A DNA stretch of 64,000 nucleotides from Yamagishiella unicocca (Eukaryota; Chlorophyta; Chlorophyceae; Chlamydomonadales; Volvocaceae): positions 62,001 through 126,000 of the forward strand of contig BDSL01000017.1 of the NCBI GenBank assembly GCA_003116995.1, written 5' to 3'. Shown here piece after piece: positions 23,557-34,045 of the stretch; position 1 is the stretch's first letter, and each line of letters opens with the position of its first letter. The notes beneath the pieces were generated by a model. That model had not been told where the DNA came from, searched no databases, and saw nothing but the letters and a program-made list of their open reading frames with translations. Made by a program: the position numbers and the translations under genes.

Positions 23557-24473
23557 GCACGGGAAACCCCGCTCCCCAAGACAACCCGAGCCGATCAGGA
23601 ATCCACCAGTACCTCAGCCGGTCCCCCGCACACAAGGCGATTGGCGACAACCCGCAAGAAAGGATGCCGAGGCCCCACTGCATCCCAGCCTTTCTGGGGA
23701 AGCCCCAGCGCAGCAAAGCCCCTCAAAAGGGCCCAAAACTCCACCACCCCACGGCGAACGGCGCGATCCAGAAGACCTCTGTGTTGTAGGGAGGGTCTGT
23801 AGGGTCTTTGCACTCATGCTTACTGGAGAAGCCGCACCACCGCACGTTGTATTCGAGCTTCCCCTCGGCTTTGAAACGGCCTCTACGAATCGGTCAATCC
23901 CGTAGTGCACCCCACCTCCAACTTGGTCCCGCTTAGCCTTCCCTGTTTCCCACCGCTTTCTTCTTTCCCCCGGTCTTGCCCTCTACTTCGAAGGGTCAAC
24001 CAACGGTGTGGCAAGACGGCTTGATTTGCGTCCATATTTCGGAACTTTCTTCCCCCTATCTCGGTCATTTCAGCACTGAACGGAGCCGACTCGCCGTCTC
24101 CCTGATTGAAGTGCTCCCTGTCTATCCCCTTGCGCAGTCGCCCACATCCAGATCGATCTTCCCTTGTAATGCGTCATTGTGGGCCATTACGTCGTCAAAG
24201 AAATTCCTGTTGGATCGCAGGGTCTCCTCCCAAGCGCTGTCAGGCGTGTGTGGTGTGTGTACTGCCGCGATGCAACGGCTGTCAGTGTATCGTGCTGGGA
24301 AAAATCTTTTATTTGCGCTCCAAAAATAAGTCCGTAACTCGGGGATTTGGAATGAGATAATAAGCAGATTACAAGCATCGTAATAGGGTACCGGGGATAA
24401 CTAACTCAAACACTCGAGCGATACTCAAGCGCTACAGTGAAGCGGAGGTGCCTCGCTTTCGGATCCAACCTGG
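23557..24473. other. Element interior, no recognisable gene
   Basis: About 0.9 kb between the nested repeat and the proline-rich frame. Several short frames are open on both strands, but none shows a domain or splice pattern that supports a gene. Confidence 0.5.
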
Positions 24474-25772
24474 TCAGACCATTACAACTTTACAAGAGAC
24501 GGATAGACGGTCAAAGTGTTTCAGAGCTGTGGAGAGCTCTGTAGTTGTCTGTAGATATCGACGACGACCATAACCATTTGGCGGCCTCGGTGATTGAGGC
24601 CTTGGAGACGGAGGCGCAGGGGACGGGGGAGGAGATGGAGGCGCAGGAGACGGCGGCGCTGGGCTCGGAGGGGGAGGCGGCGGTGGAGGCGAGCAAATGA
24701 CGGTGCCTTGCGCTCCGTTTTTTGTGCAGGGAGCAGGTGGGGCTGGCGATGGCGGAGCGGGGCTTGGAGGCCGAGGGCTAGGCGGCGCAGGGCTGGGAGG
24801 TGCCGGGCTGGGAGGAGGGCTGGGCGGAGCAGGGCTTGGAGGGGTCGGGCTGGGAGGAGGGCTGGGCGGCGCAGGGCTGGGAGGGGCCGGGCTGGGAGGA
24901 CGAGGATTTGGCGGTGCAGGGCTGGGAGGGGCCGGGCTGGGAGGAAGAGGGCTAGGAGGTGCAGGGCTGGGAGGAGGGCTGGGTGGCGCAGGGCTGGGAG
25001 GGACCGGACTGGGAGGGGCCGGGCTGGGAGGGGCCGGGCTGGGCGGTGCAGGGCTGGGAGGGGTTGGGCTGGGAGGAGGGCTGGGTGGCGCAGGGCTGGG
25101 AGGGACCGGACTGGGAGGGGCCGGGCTGGGAGGGGCCGGGCTGGGCGGTGCAGGGCTGGGAGGGGTTGGGCTGGGAGGAGGGCTGGGTGGCGCAGGGCTG
25201 GGAGGGGCCGGGCTTGGCGGCTCCGGGCTCGGCGGCTCGGGCGAGGGAGGATCTGGGCTGGGAGGAGCGGGGCTCGGAGGCTCCGGGCTGGGCGGCTCCG
25301 GGCTTGGAGGCTCCGGGCTTGGAGGCTCGGGTGATGGAGGTGTGGGACTGGGGGGCGCGGGGCTGGGAGGGGCAGGTGACGGTGGCTCAGGGCTTGGCGG
25401 CCCAGGCCCGCGGCGGACTCCACCAGGCCGTAGCAGCAGGCGAGGCGCGGGTGGGCGGCGTCGGGGCCGGGGTGGGCGGCCAGGCCGGCCAGCAGCGCCG
25501 GCAGGGGCTGGCAGGGGAGAGGAACCTGTGTGGGAAAGGGGGGCGGCGGGAGGCAGGGGCGAGGGAGGGTGGGGCTTGGGGAGGGAGGAGGACGGGACGG
25601 ACGGAGGAGGAGGAGAGTATGTTGTCCCTTCATCCTGGTCGCACGCCGCTCCGTTTTTGTTCGACATTTCTGAACCTCTGCTCATACTGGTGCTCTCTGT
25701 GCATCGCACCATGCGGGGTACAGTGCCTTGTCTGCCGTACTGTTGTGCCAGCCCTGCCCCCCAACTATCCAC
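24474..25772 (-). CDS. Proline-rich PPSPxP repeat ORF (pherophorin/HRGP-like), chimeric
   Basis: A 432-codon minus-strand frame dominated by [13 protein letters not shown] repeats, the hydroxyproline-rich motif of volvocine cell-wall and matrix proteins. It has a short [20 protein letters not shown] break and the C-terminus [21 protein letters not shown]. No globular pherophorin domain is visible beside it and no signal peptide is seen. The N-terminal 110 codons are not convincing protein. In another frame the same DNA (from 25525) continues an upstream gene fragment, so the repeat looks fused to captured exons. Part of the C-terminal region recurs inverted at about 34280-34450. It is probably a gene fragment carried by the element rather than a functional gene. 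Confidence 0.45.
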   Translation of the reverse strand: MDSWGAGLAQQYGRQGTVPRMVRCTESTSMSRGSEMSNKNGAACDQDEGTTYSPPPPSVPSSSLPKPHPPSPLPPAAPLSHTGSSPLPAPAGAAGRPGRPPRPRRRPPAPRLLLRPGGVRRGPGPPSPEPPSPAPPSPAPPSPTPPSPEPPSPEPPSPEPPSPEPPSPAPPSPDPPSPEPPSPEPPSPAPPSPAPPSPPPSPTPPSPAPPSPAPPSPAPPSPVPPSPAPPSPPPSPTPPSPAPPSPAPPSPAPPSPVPPSPAPPSPPPSPAPPSPLPPSPAPPSPAPPNPRPPSPAPPSPAPPSPPPSPTPPSPAPPSPPPSPAPPSPAPPSPRPPSPAPPSPAPPAPCTKNGAQGTVICSPPPPPPPPSPAPPSPAPPSPPPSPAPPSPRPQSPRPPNGYGRRRYLQTTTELSTALKHFDRLSVSCKVVMV

Positions 25773-26263
25773 CTGGCTGGGCCGCAGGTACAGCCGCTGC
25801 TGCTCACACTCTGCTCACCCTTTCTTATGCAAGGCCCTGCTGCAACACTTAACTCCCTGCCACAACACACAATTCGCAGGCACCCACGCACCTGGCTGGG
25901 CCGCAGGTACACTCGGGGGCAGGCGCTGGCGCTGAGGCCCTCCGCATGGAGCGCATCCAGCAGCGACCACAGCGCGCCCTCTGGTGGGTCGAGGAACGCG
26001 CAAGGTAGAGGCCGCATCCAGACCAAGTGGGATGGGCAAGGTTAGTGGCACGGAGTCGAGGGTCTGTGGACACCCGTATGTGTGGGTGTGGAGGAGGCGA
26101 GTAGGGAGACTGGAAGAGGAACGGTTCGCTTGGTTAAACGAGGGGTCAATCTTCGATGCCGTACTTATGGCGTCGCCGCCGCGCCAGCCGCCGACTCACT
26201 GGGGTCCTGCAGCAGCTGGCATCCCAGCATCGGGTCGTGGTTGAGCGGCGACATCAGTTCAAC
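25390..26263 (-). pseudogene. Captured exons of an unidentified gene
   Basis: Three phase-compatible exons read on the minus strand: 26263-26200 (VELMSPLNHDPMLGCQLLQD), 25980-25892 (KGALWSLLDALHAEGL..RVYLRPSQ) and from 25525 ([34 protein letters not shown]). The third runs into the PPSP repeat without a donor. Splice junctions are canonical (|gtgagt, |gtgcgt, cag|), and codon use is like that of host genes, so these derive from a real multi-exon gene. The protein family was not recognised. A partial duplication of the second exon's end lies at about 25765-25800. The fragment probably entered the element by gene capture. Confidence 0.5.
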
Positions 26264-26783
26264 CTGGGGAGGGGGGGGGACGGCCGGACGGGGCGGGGTG
26301 CGACGTGCGAGCACGGGGGCCCGCAATGACCCGACCCCGCGATGACCCGGCCCGACCCGCAATGACCCCTCCGCATCCCGTGGGCGCTTGCGCCTTCAAC
26401 ATGAACAACAGCATAGGCACGGACTACGGGCCCGTCTACTCAGCGCATCCTCGGGTTCAGCGCGTTGGGGGCTGCTTCAGCGTGCTCCAGCCTAACGGCG
26501 ACCGCTGCTTTGCATTCCAAGCATACCGTTGCGTAGCCCTGCATCGCAGCTATGCAGCTATGCAAGCGCTATGCTCCCCGGCCTTGTAAAAATACTTTAT
26601 GTTTCGCGCGCCCCACACTGGGGTCGGGCCAAAGGCCGCTCAACTGGTTGCGTCACCCTGGGGCACGATTTACGATTTACGATTTATTACATGTCGTACT
26701 GGCTCGCGCCAGTAGCATGCGTCCCCCCATAACGGACATCCGTCAAAGGGCGCACTTCAAGAACTAATACTAGAAAATCGGGA
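26264..26783. other. Element interior, no recognisable gene
   Basis: About 0.5 kb between the captured exons and the reverse-transcriptase scrap. It holds a CGATGACCC-type short repeat near 26325-26370 and a repeated acgatttacgattta near 26660. No gene is supported. Confidence 0.45.
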
Positions 26784-27383
26784 TTATTCCCTTAATGACT
26801 CTGTCCGCGCCCTCTGTATCTGAGCCAAAAGGTTGCCTAGTTTCACCTGATCCCACGTAGTCATCACCACTTGCATATCCTGTCCAGTAGGAAAATCTAC
26901 AGCTCGTCTGAGGGGCTCATACACGGGACACTCCATAAGAACATGAAACTCGTCTTCTACCATATCCCCGCGGCACACTCGGCACGTTCTCTCAACACGT
27001 GGCTTACGCGGCCGACGTGCAAAACGACTTACGTCGAGATCCCAACAGCCGAGACGAAAACGCATCAGCGCCGTGTGATGCTTCCGAGGCATACACGCGC
27101 GAAGGTGATCGAGCTTCTTTGTATGCGCGTCGGGGGCATATGCAACGCCCATCCAATTCGAGTAGCGACACATTGTTACGCCCGGCTTCCCGCGATCACT
27201 GTCTCCTGCTGCAAATTCGGGAAAAACCCGCGGATCCATATCACCCGCGGATCCTGGGGCACCACGTTTAGTGACGTACAGGGGGAAAAATTGAAATCCA
27301 AGCCCAGGCCGCATCTTCTTCATTTCTTCACAAACAATCCTATTATTTTGAGCCAAATCGAGCTTGCTGTAAGAAGAAGTCAA
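26784..27383 (-). pseudogene. Non-LTR retrotransposon reverse-transcriptase C-terminal fragment
   Basis: A frame of about 200 codons ends with a zinc-binding-like tail, RTCRVCRGDMVEDEFHVLM followed by ECPVYEPLRR. This C-x2-C...H-x4-C arrangement after RHHTALMRFRLG-like sequence is typical of the C-terminus of non-LTR retrotransposon polyproteins. No polymerase YADD block is present, so only the 3' end remains. A shorter related piece lies inverted at 29880-30050. Confidence 0.65.
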
Positions 27384-28389
27384 TGGGAAAGACGGACCTG
27401 CATTTCACGCTGAAATTTGTCAATTTCCAGAACGCAGAGGCTTTACACCATTAAGCAAAGTAAAATGAAGGCATTATGTGTCAACATTGTATCGTAATGG
27501 GAGCAACCAGCGCTTTGCACAGCAATCACATTGCGAACCGTGCAAGTATGCAAGCATACCCACAACGCAGGTAAACAACAATATTACCATCACCCAATTA
27601 GATCGACAACCTTCACTTGACATCATCGATGTATCCACGCCTCTGCTGATACGGAAGCAGAAGTTCCTTCGGACATGGGTAACTTGGCCCCGCCGGCAGC
27701 GGTGCATGCATGCAGTGTGGCCGGCACAGGCACAGCTGGTAGATAGCTCAGGCAGCCCCGGCGTTTGAGGTAGGCGGCGCACGCAGGGGGCTCAGGTGAC
27801 ACGCACAGGAAGCCTGTAACCGTTCAGGCGGCGGCAGCACACACGGACGGATGGAGGCCGTACGTGTACATGGGGCAGAAGGCGGCGCAAACAGTGCGCG
27901 CAGAAACATTTTTTGCTGCCGCGGGCGGACATCACCTGCTAAAAGCCCTAAATGAACGTACGCATGCATTGCATGCAATGCCGTACGTGCGCACGCACGT
28001 ACGGCATTTTTCTGGTATGCATGGCAGGGCATGGCGGCAGCAGTATCTATCTCCCGGCTGCAGCTGGCATCTGTCGCAGCGGGCATCGCATCTGCCGGGG
28101 CCGGCATCTGTCACAGCGGGCATCTGCCGGGGCTGGCATCTGCAACGCAGCAACTGCTGGCATCTGCCAGGCGGGGCTGGCATCTGCCGGTGTGTGTGGA
28201 TGCATGTATGCATGCGCACGCAGTTGCACGCAGCTGCCCTAGCCTTCCTACCTACCTGCTTTTCTGCAGCACAAGCAGCAGCTGTTGCTTGGTGCTGCGA
28301 GTTGGGGGCGCAAGCAGCGGCAGGGCGGCAATAGCTAGGCACGGGAAAGGTATAGCTAGCTAGGCACGGTAGTAATGTCTTTGACTATG
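27384..28389. other. Element interior with hairpin and short tandem repeats
   Basis: No gene recognised. It contains the perfect hairpin at 27977-28008 and a GGCATCTGCCGGG-type minisatellite at about 28060-28200, plus several TGCATG/CATGCA palindromes. Open frames here follow the repeats and carry no domain. Confidence 0.55.
27977..28008. repeat. Perfect 15-bp hairpin
   Basis: aatgccgtacgtgcg and its exact reverse complement are separated by two bases (ca). It could form a cruciform or RNA stem. Function unknown. Confidence 0.9.
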
Positions 28390-28489
28390 TACGTATACAC
28401 GGCAGTGGACTAGCTTCTTGCTTGATGGGATGGCCCGGTGGCGCTGTTGGAGCCTGCAATATAGAACAGCAGCAGCAGCAGGTTGGGGT

Positions 28490-29205
28490 GGTTACTGTAC
28501 AGTATGTACGTTCTGTGTGCAACGTTGTAGAAAGGCCGAACGGCAGTTGTCGGATTTCCAAGGATTGGGCTGCGGTGGCCCTCAGGGTTGGCTTACTTGC
28601 TTGCTTGGCTGGAACCCGGCGGATTGCACCCCACCTGGCGGAGCAGCATTCCGACTGAGAAGCGTATCGATTCTCGCCGTGCGCTTTGGAGGTCGGGGTC
28701 ATTACTGTATGTATGTGCTGTGTGCAACGTTGTAAGCCGAATGGCCGTTGTCATGTTTCCTAGGGTTTGGCTGCGGTGGCCTTCAGGGCCCGCTTGGAGC
28801 CCCGTCGGATTGCATCCCACCTGGCGGAGCAGCATTCCGACTGAGAAGCGTATCTATTCTCTCGGTGGCGGCTAAGCCGCAGTTCCATGGCGGTTGTCGG
28901 ATTTCCTGGGGTTGGGCTGCGGCGGCCCTTTGGGCTGGCTTGGAGCCCCACCAAACGGACTGCACCCCACCTGGCGGAGCAGCGACCAGACTCGGCGCCG
29001 TAATGATTCTCTCCGCGCGCTTTTGGGGTTGGGGTTAATACTGTATGTATGTGATGTGTGCAAAGTTTTAGGCCGAGCGGCGGTTGTATTATTTCCTGGG
29101 GTTGGGCTACGGCGGCCCTTTGGGCTGGCTTGGAGCCCCACCAAACGGACTGTACCCCACCTGGCGGAGCAGCAACCAGACTTGGCGCCGTAATGATGCA
29201 AGCAG
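28490..29205. repeat. Four-copy tandem repeat of about 140-205 bp in the element
   Basis: A unit containing gatttcctggggttgggctg, ggctggcttggagcccc and ccccacctggcggagcagc recurs at about 28550, 28750, 28890 and 29080. One copy is shortened. Later copies are more alike than the first, as expected from stepwise tandem growth. Confidence 0.85.
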
Positions 29206-29879
29206 CTGTATGAACGACACGCAATTTCCAACTTGCCTGCTGGTCGCGTCGAATACAGTAACGACAAAGTCCCAGGGCTTCCAAAGCTGGTGTTTCGGGG
29301 CTGTGACAGCAGCCGCAAGGTGATGTAAGTCACGACCTCGCTCGCCAGTGCATACTCCGCCAGAATACTGCTGCGCAATCGCACGTTAGCATACCTTCTT
29401 TGACACTGGGGGGCTGGTAGGAGACTTGGGGTCCATGGTCTCCTCCTTGATGAAGTGCTATACTTGCGGAACTGGCAATGATTCATAGGCAACTGCCCTA
29501 CTGGTTCTCTCTTAATTTACTCCGTCTTATCAATTACTGTAATCTCCGCATATCCTTGGTATTTATAGATTTCACTGCTCACAAACGTGTGACTTTCCTT
29601 GCGTACGGGCTCTGCCGACACTGTGCCGGAATCCTCCAAATATTTCACGTCTACATCATTGGCAGTATCAACATCCTTAAACCTTACGTATTAATGCAGT
29701 ACTGATATTTACAGTCGCGCTTTGCGTTAAACGCTACTCGCATTGTCAGCAAAATTGGCACCTGGGCTTCTTCTTCGTTGTCGGGCCCTAGGATTATGAT
29801 ACTCTCCCTCATGTTATAAGCAACACAAGTTATTAGACGGCGTTTCGTGACGTTCTGCAAGCGGTGCGGCAACCAGCGT

Positions 29880-30050
29880 GAAATGCTGGTCCGTCTTTCG
29901 CATTGACTTCTCCTTACAGCAAGCTCGATGTGGCCCGTAATAATAACATTGTTAGTTAAGAAATGAAGAAGATGCCGCCTGGGCTTGGATTTCAATTTTT
30001 CCCCCTGTACGTCACTAAACGTGGTGACCCAGCGTGACTGAACCCGCTCA
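29880..30050 (+). pseudogene. Second reverse-transcriptase scrap, inverted relative to 26784-27383
   Basis: The plus strand here matches the minus strand of 27265-27400 almost base for base, including gaagatg-cggcctgggcttgg and ccccctgtacgtcactaaac. It carries frameshifts and stops and covers only the stretch before the zinc-binding tail. Together they look like two broken copies of the same retrotransposon, facing each other. Confidence 0.7.
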
Positions 30051-30565
30051 ACTCTTACTCCCATGATACAGCGTGTACAGACAAACTCACTACTCACCTC
30101 GCCTCACCTCGCCTACCACATAGCGCAACTATGATATGACCTGACTTGGCTTTGATCGCAACATTCCACGTCCTGCTGCTGCTTCGCGTCAACGCTTCCG
30201 GCGCTCGAACTTATTAAGCTCCTGCCCGTGTAGTAGCCCAACTGCATCCAAGGAGCCTTTAGGGCTGCTGGAGCACAGCTGGGAATGGCCAGCGCGGCTC
30301 TCGGCTCGCCGGCGCAGCGCCTTTCGCCGGTAAGCTCACTTTGTTTGTGGCCGCAAGGATAGCCGGCCGTGCTGATTCTTGAAAGTCAAGGCTGGAAGCC
30401 TCATGATGCTGACAAGGCTGGCAGCCCCATAATGCTGACAACGCTCGCGCGCTAAAGGCTACGCTCATACCCTGTTAATCGCGCCCTCTGCTTACCTGCT
30501 TATAGTCACGCTGCCGTCGGGGCGTGTGCGTGGCGCTGGCGCTGGCGGTGGTGAGCTCTGCGGCG

Positions 30566-31465
30566 CCGCTGCCGGCTGCAGCCGCTTCCCGGGCGGAGTT
30601 GCGGGAGAAGGCGCGGGCAGAGGAGGCGGAGAAGGCGCGGGACGCGGAGAAGGCGCGGGCGGACGCGGCGCGATCCATGAATGCAAAACGTCCCGTGTGG
30701 TTGGTCACGGCGTTCACGGTGGCGGTGATGGCCGCGGAGACGGCGGCGGACACTTCGGCGTTGGTGTTGTTCTGCACAACAACCCCGAGCTGGCGCCATT
30801 TTGGCAGGGCCCCATCGCTGAACACGTAATCGACTATGGCATCCTTGCCAGCAGCCAGGTACAAATCGAGCATCTCAGTCATATCATCTTTCGTGATATC
30901 CGGTACTTCCTTCTTGATCGCAATCGTCAAGGTGTATAGAAAGTTGAGCATCTGAGCCGAATGCTTTGTCGCGGCGTTGTCCTTGATGATCTTAAGCGTT
31001 GTACCCACTTCAAGTCGCTGAAGTGGGTACAACGCTTAAGATCATCAAGGACAACGCCGCGACAAAGCATTCGGCTCAGATGCTCAACTTTCTATACACC
31101 TTGACGATTGCGATCAAGAAGGAAGTACCGGATATCACGAAAGATGATATGACTGAGATGCTCGATTTGTACCTGGCTGCTGGCAAGGATGCCATAGTCG
31201 ATTACGTGTTCAGCGATGGGGCCCTGCCAAAATGGCGCCAGCTCGGGGTTGTTGTGCAGAACAACACCAACGCCGAAGTGTCCGCCGCCGTCTCCGCGGC
31301 CATCACCGCCACCGTGAACGCCGTGACCAACCACACGGGACGTTTTGCATTCATGGATCGCGCCGCGTCCGCCCGCGCCTTCTCCGCGTCCCGCGCCTTC
31401 TCCGCCTCCTCCGCCCGCGCCTTCTCCCGCAACTCCGCCCGGGAAGCGGCTGCAGCCGGCAGCGG
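30566..31465. repeat. Near-perfect inverted repeat, 447-bp arms, 6-bp spacer
   Basis: Arms 30566-31012 and 31019-31465 are reverse complements around the spacer agtcgc; I found one mismatch (near 30620/31411). Each arm encodes, reading outward from the centre, the same segment: VGTTLKIIKDNAATKHSAQM, a LYLAAGKDAIVDYVFSDGAL region, and an Ala/Ser/Arg-rich end. The frames continue differently past the arms (minus to 30475, plus to 31505). The protein was not recognised. A transcript across it would form a long hairpin. A real foldback, or a chimeric read in assembly, could each produce it. Confidence 0.93.
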
Positions 31466-31505
31466 GCAGCGTCTCCGCCGCGGGACACCTGGGCGCGCGT
31501 GGTGA

Positions 31506-32284
31506 GTGCGCAATGAGTGCGTTCGCAGCCCGTGTGTGTGTGCACACGTATGTTCCAAACCTTGCGGAGATTGCGTGTGTTGATGGCAGAGGTCGACTGC
31601 GCAGGTGGCGGGGGTGGCGGCTCTCACCATCGTGGTGCTCATGTGGCAATTCTACGCTCCGGCACTTCGAACGCTGGCCCCTACGAGCATGCTGATCAAG
31701 GGGCTTCGACGTTCGTCAGGGGTCTGACCACGATCTTGATGTTCGGTGCCTCCCGCTCCGCAGACGTAGACAGCGATCATTGGGGTCGGCTGGGCCTTGT
31801 TCTGCCACAGCCTGCTGGCAGCTGGCACCGACCTCGTCATAGTGCTAGGGTTGGCGCCCGCGTTTGAGGCGTGTAGCAACGCGTCTGAACTCGTGAGGAT
31901 CCTGTCGAGGGCGTTTTGAGGAGCGCACTTAGGAACATTCGGCGGCGGCGGCGGCGGCTTTGCACATAGGGGAATGGAGCGCATTTGGCTTGGTGGTTTC
32001 TGCCGCATGTCGACCATATGTGTAGACGCGTACCGGCCCCACAGGGGGATGGGTTGGAGCAGGACTTGCAGGTTGCTCTCCTGACTGCTGCATGACTGCA
32101 ACCACATTCGTATTGCGCATCGGCAACAATGCGTTGCGTCCATGGCTGAGCCCATGGGGGTCGCAAATAGAAGAGAAGGTTCGGCTAGGCATCTGGGAAT
32201 GGCTGCTGGGAATCCTGTGTAAGATGCGTTCGTCACTACCCAAATGACCTCGGGAGGGATGGCGGACTGGCATGGGGCAACTGA
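31506..32284. other. Element interior, no recognisable gene
   Basis: About 0.8 kb right of the large inverted repeat. Frames on both strands are open by composition, but no domain or convincing exon was found. Confidence 0.4.
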
Positions 32285-32370
32285 TGCACAGGGCGGGGTT
32301 CGAGGGAAACCCGTGGATGTCCGAAAAAAAATCGTTTAAAACAGAAGTTTTGAGATGCATGCAGGGCGGG
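32285..32370. repeat. Copy of the short repeat also found in BIO4 introns
   Basis: Contains gggaaacccgtggatgtccg, an A-rich stretch, and ttttgagatgcatgc. It is the reverse complement of 16250-16315 with very few differences. It ties the inserted element to a repeat family already present in a host gene intron nearby. Confidence 0.8.
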
Positions 32371-33805
32371 GTGGGGTGGGGGACTGAATTTCGCGGCGGG
32401 ACAGATAGGTAGGGGATGTCAGGTAGACAGGACACGGTAGCATTGGGCTGGAAGTGCGTGTCCGCTGAAAGAACGCAGGCGTATGTCCGCTGTCAGGACG
32501 CAGGAGTAGCAGGAGCGTTACAGCCGTGAGATGACGATCACGCTGGTGCCACTGTCCTTGTCTGTCCCCTTTCCTCCTCCCGCGCCCTTTCCACCTCCCG
32601 TGCCCTCCCCCTCGTCGCATCCCCTTCCTCCTTCCATTTCCTTCACCCGAAGAACCATGCCACCTCCCCGTCCGCGCTGGGCGCGAGGCGCGGCAGGTGG
32701 CGACGGCAGTGGCAGCGCGCAGCGTGCAGCTGCCAGTGTAAGGGGTCGGAAACATGGGGGTTTGCGGGACACTGATGCTTTCCACGCAGCTGCTGTGCGG
32801 TTTGTCGTGTTTGCGTGTCTTGACTCTTGAATCGAGTCGTGTGCGTGTGTGCACGGACACTCAGCCAACGGCCCAGCAGCCGCTGCACACCCCTGCACGC
32901 ACGCCGCCGCAGGCCAGGCAGGAGCACAAGCTGCTGGCGCTGGTGCAGAAGCTGGTGCCGCTGCAGGACTGACTGGAGTGACCCCGCGGTATCCGCGCAC
33001 CATTGCTGCCGGCGCCGCCCCCGCTTAGCCGTGTCGGCGGCGGTGGCGGGAGCAGCAGTGGGCTCCCACCTCGTCCAGCACGCGGGTGAGGCAGGTGGCG
33101 AAGCGGTTGGTGGGGCTGGATGCGGGCGGCAGGGTGTGCTTGGCGATGGTGTTGTGACGGGGTTGCGTCGTTGCGTGAGGCGATGTGGCTTGAAGCTGGG
33201 GCTGGGCTGTGGTGAGCTTGAACGGCACGTGCTCTTATACTTGGGAAAGGCAAAAGAATGCAACAGCAGCACTAGATGCAACCGGGCTAGTGAGATCTGC
33301 ATCAATGCTCCGGCCCCTCGTGCGCCAGCTGGCTTGGCTGGCGGGACGCGGGGCGCGGGGATTAAGCTACAATGCACGCACGCTTCCGAGCCTCAACTAG
33401 GTCAACATATCAAATATCACCTGGGAGATGATAGTGAGCCGGGGGATATTAGGTGAGCCGGGGGATATTAGGTGAGGGGATGCTGCGCGGCCGGTTAGTG
33501 GCCGCGTATGACAGGGGCTTGGTTTAACGCAGAGAGGGTATAAGCGGCAGCAAGCAGCAAGACCGTGATTGGAAGCCGATTTCGCAAGCGATGGGCGACG
33601 TCGGCGCCACAGAGGCACACGTTCGAACCCGCATCCGCGGCTTGCGCGGTAAGCGTCTCAGGAACAGGCGGACAGAGTCGCAGTCCCCAGTTCTGTCACA
33701 CCTTGATCACATGGAGTCCTCATTGTAGGCGGCGATAACACCGACGAAGGCCCTTGCGGCGCGTCAGCATTGAAGCACAGCACAAGCTTGGATAAGCGGT
33801 TGCGA
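32371..33805. other. Element interior; possible single terminal exon
   Basis: No gene is established. One plus-strand stretch, acactcag| then PTAQQPLHTPARTPPQARQE..LVQKLVPLQD and a stop at about 32970, looks like a terminal exon of a captured gene, but no partner exon could be joined. A repeated gagccgggggatattaggt motif lies near 33436-33475. Confidence 0.35.
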
Positions 33806-33809
33806 CACG

Positions 33810-34045
33810 AGGTCTCTTGTGGGAGTACCCCGCCTCTTGGGAGTACCCCGCCCCGGTGCTACTGGCGTGTGGCACGCTACTTACAAGCATGTCGGTCGTG
33901 GTTGGCCTGACTACTGCCTACCAGGCACGCCACATAGGAGCATGGTGGTCGTGGTTGGGCTGACTACTGCCTGGGGGCTCCAAGCACGCCACTTAGGAGC
34001 ATGTTGGTGGGGCTTCACATTGCCCGGGGGCGCCAAGCATGTATG
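33810..34045. repeat. About 65-bp degenerate tandem repeats
   Basis: Three diverged copies of a unit containing gtcgtggttgg-ctgactactgcc and aagcacgccacttaggagca, preceded by a 17-bp doublet (cttgggagtaccccgcc). Confidence 0.75.

Noticed and set aside
24594..25935. Long glycine/arginine-rich plus-strand frames opposite the PPSP repeat
   Set aside because: Shadow frames of the GC-rich proline repeat. The PPSPxP reading matches a known volvocine motif, the plus-strand readings match none.
28060..28210. CRISPR-like array
   Set aside because: The units are contiguous minisatellite copies with no unique spacers, in a eukaryotic genome.
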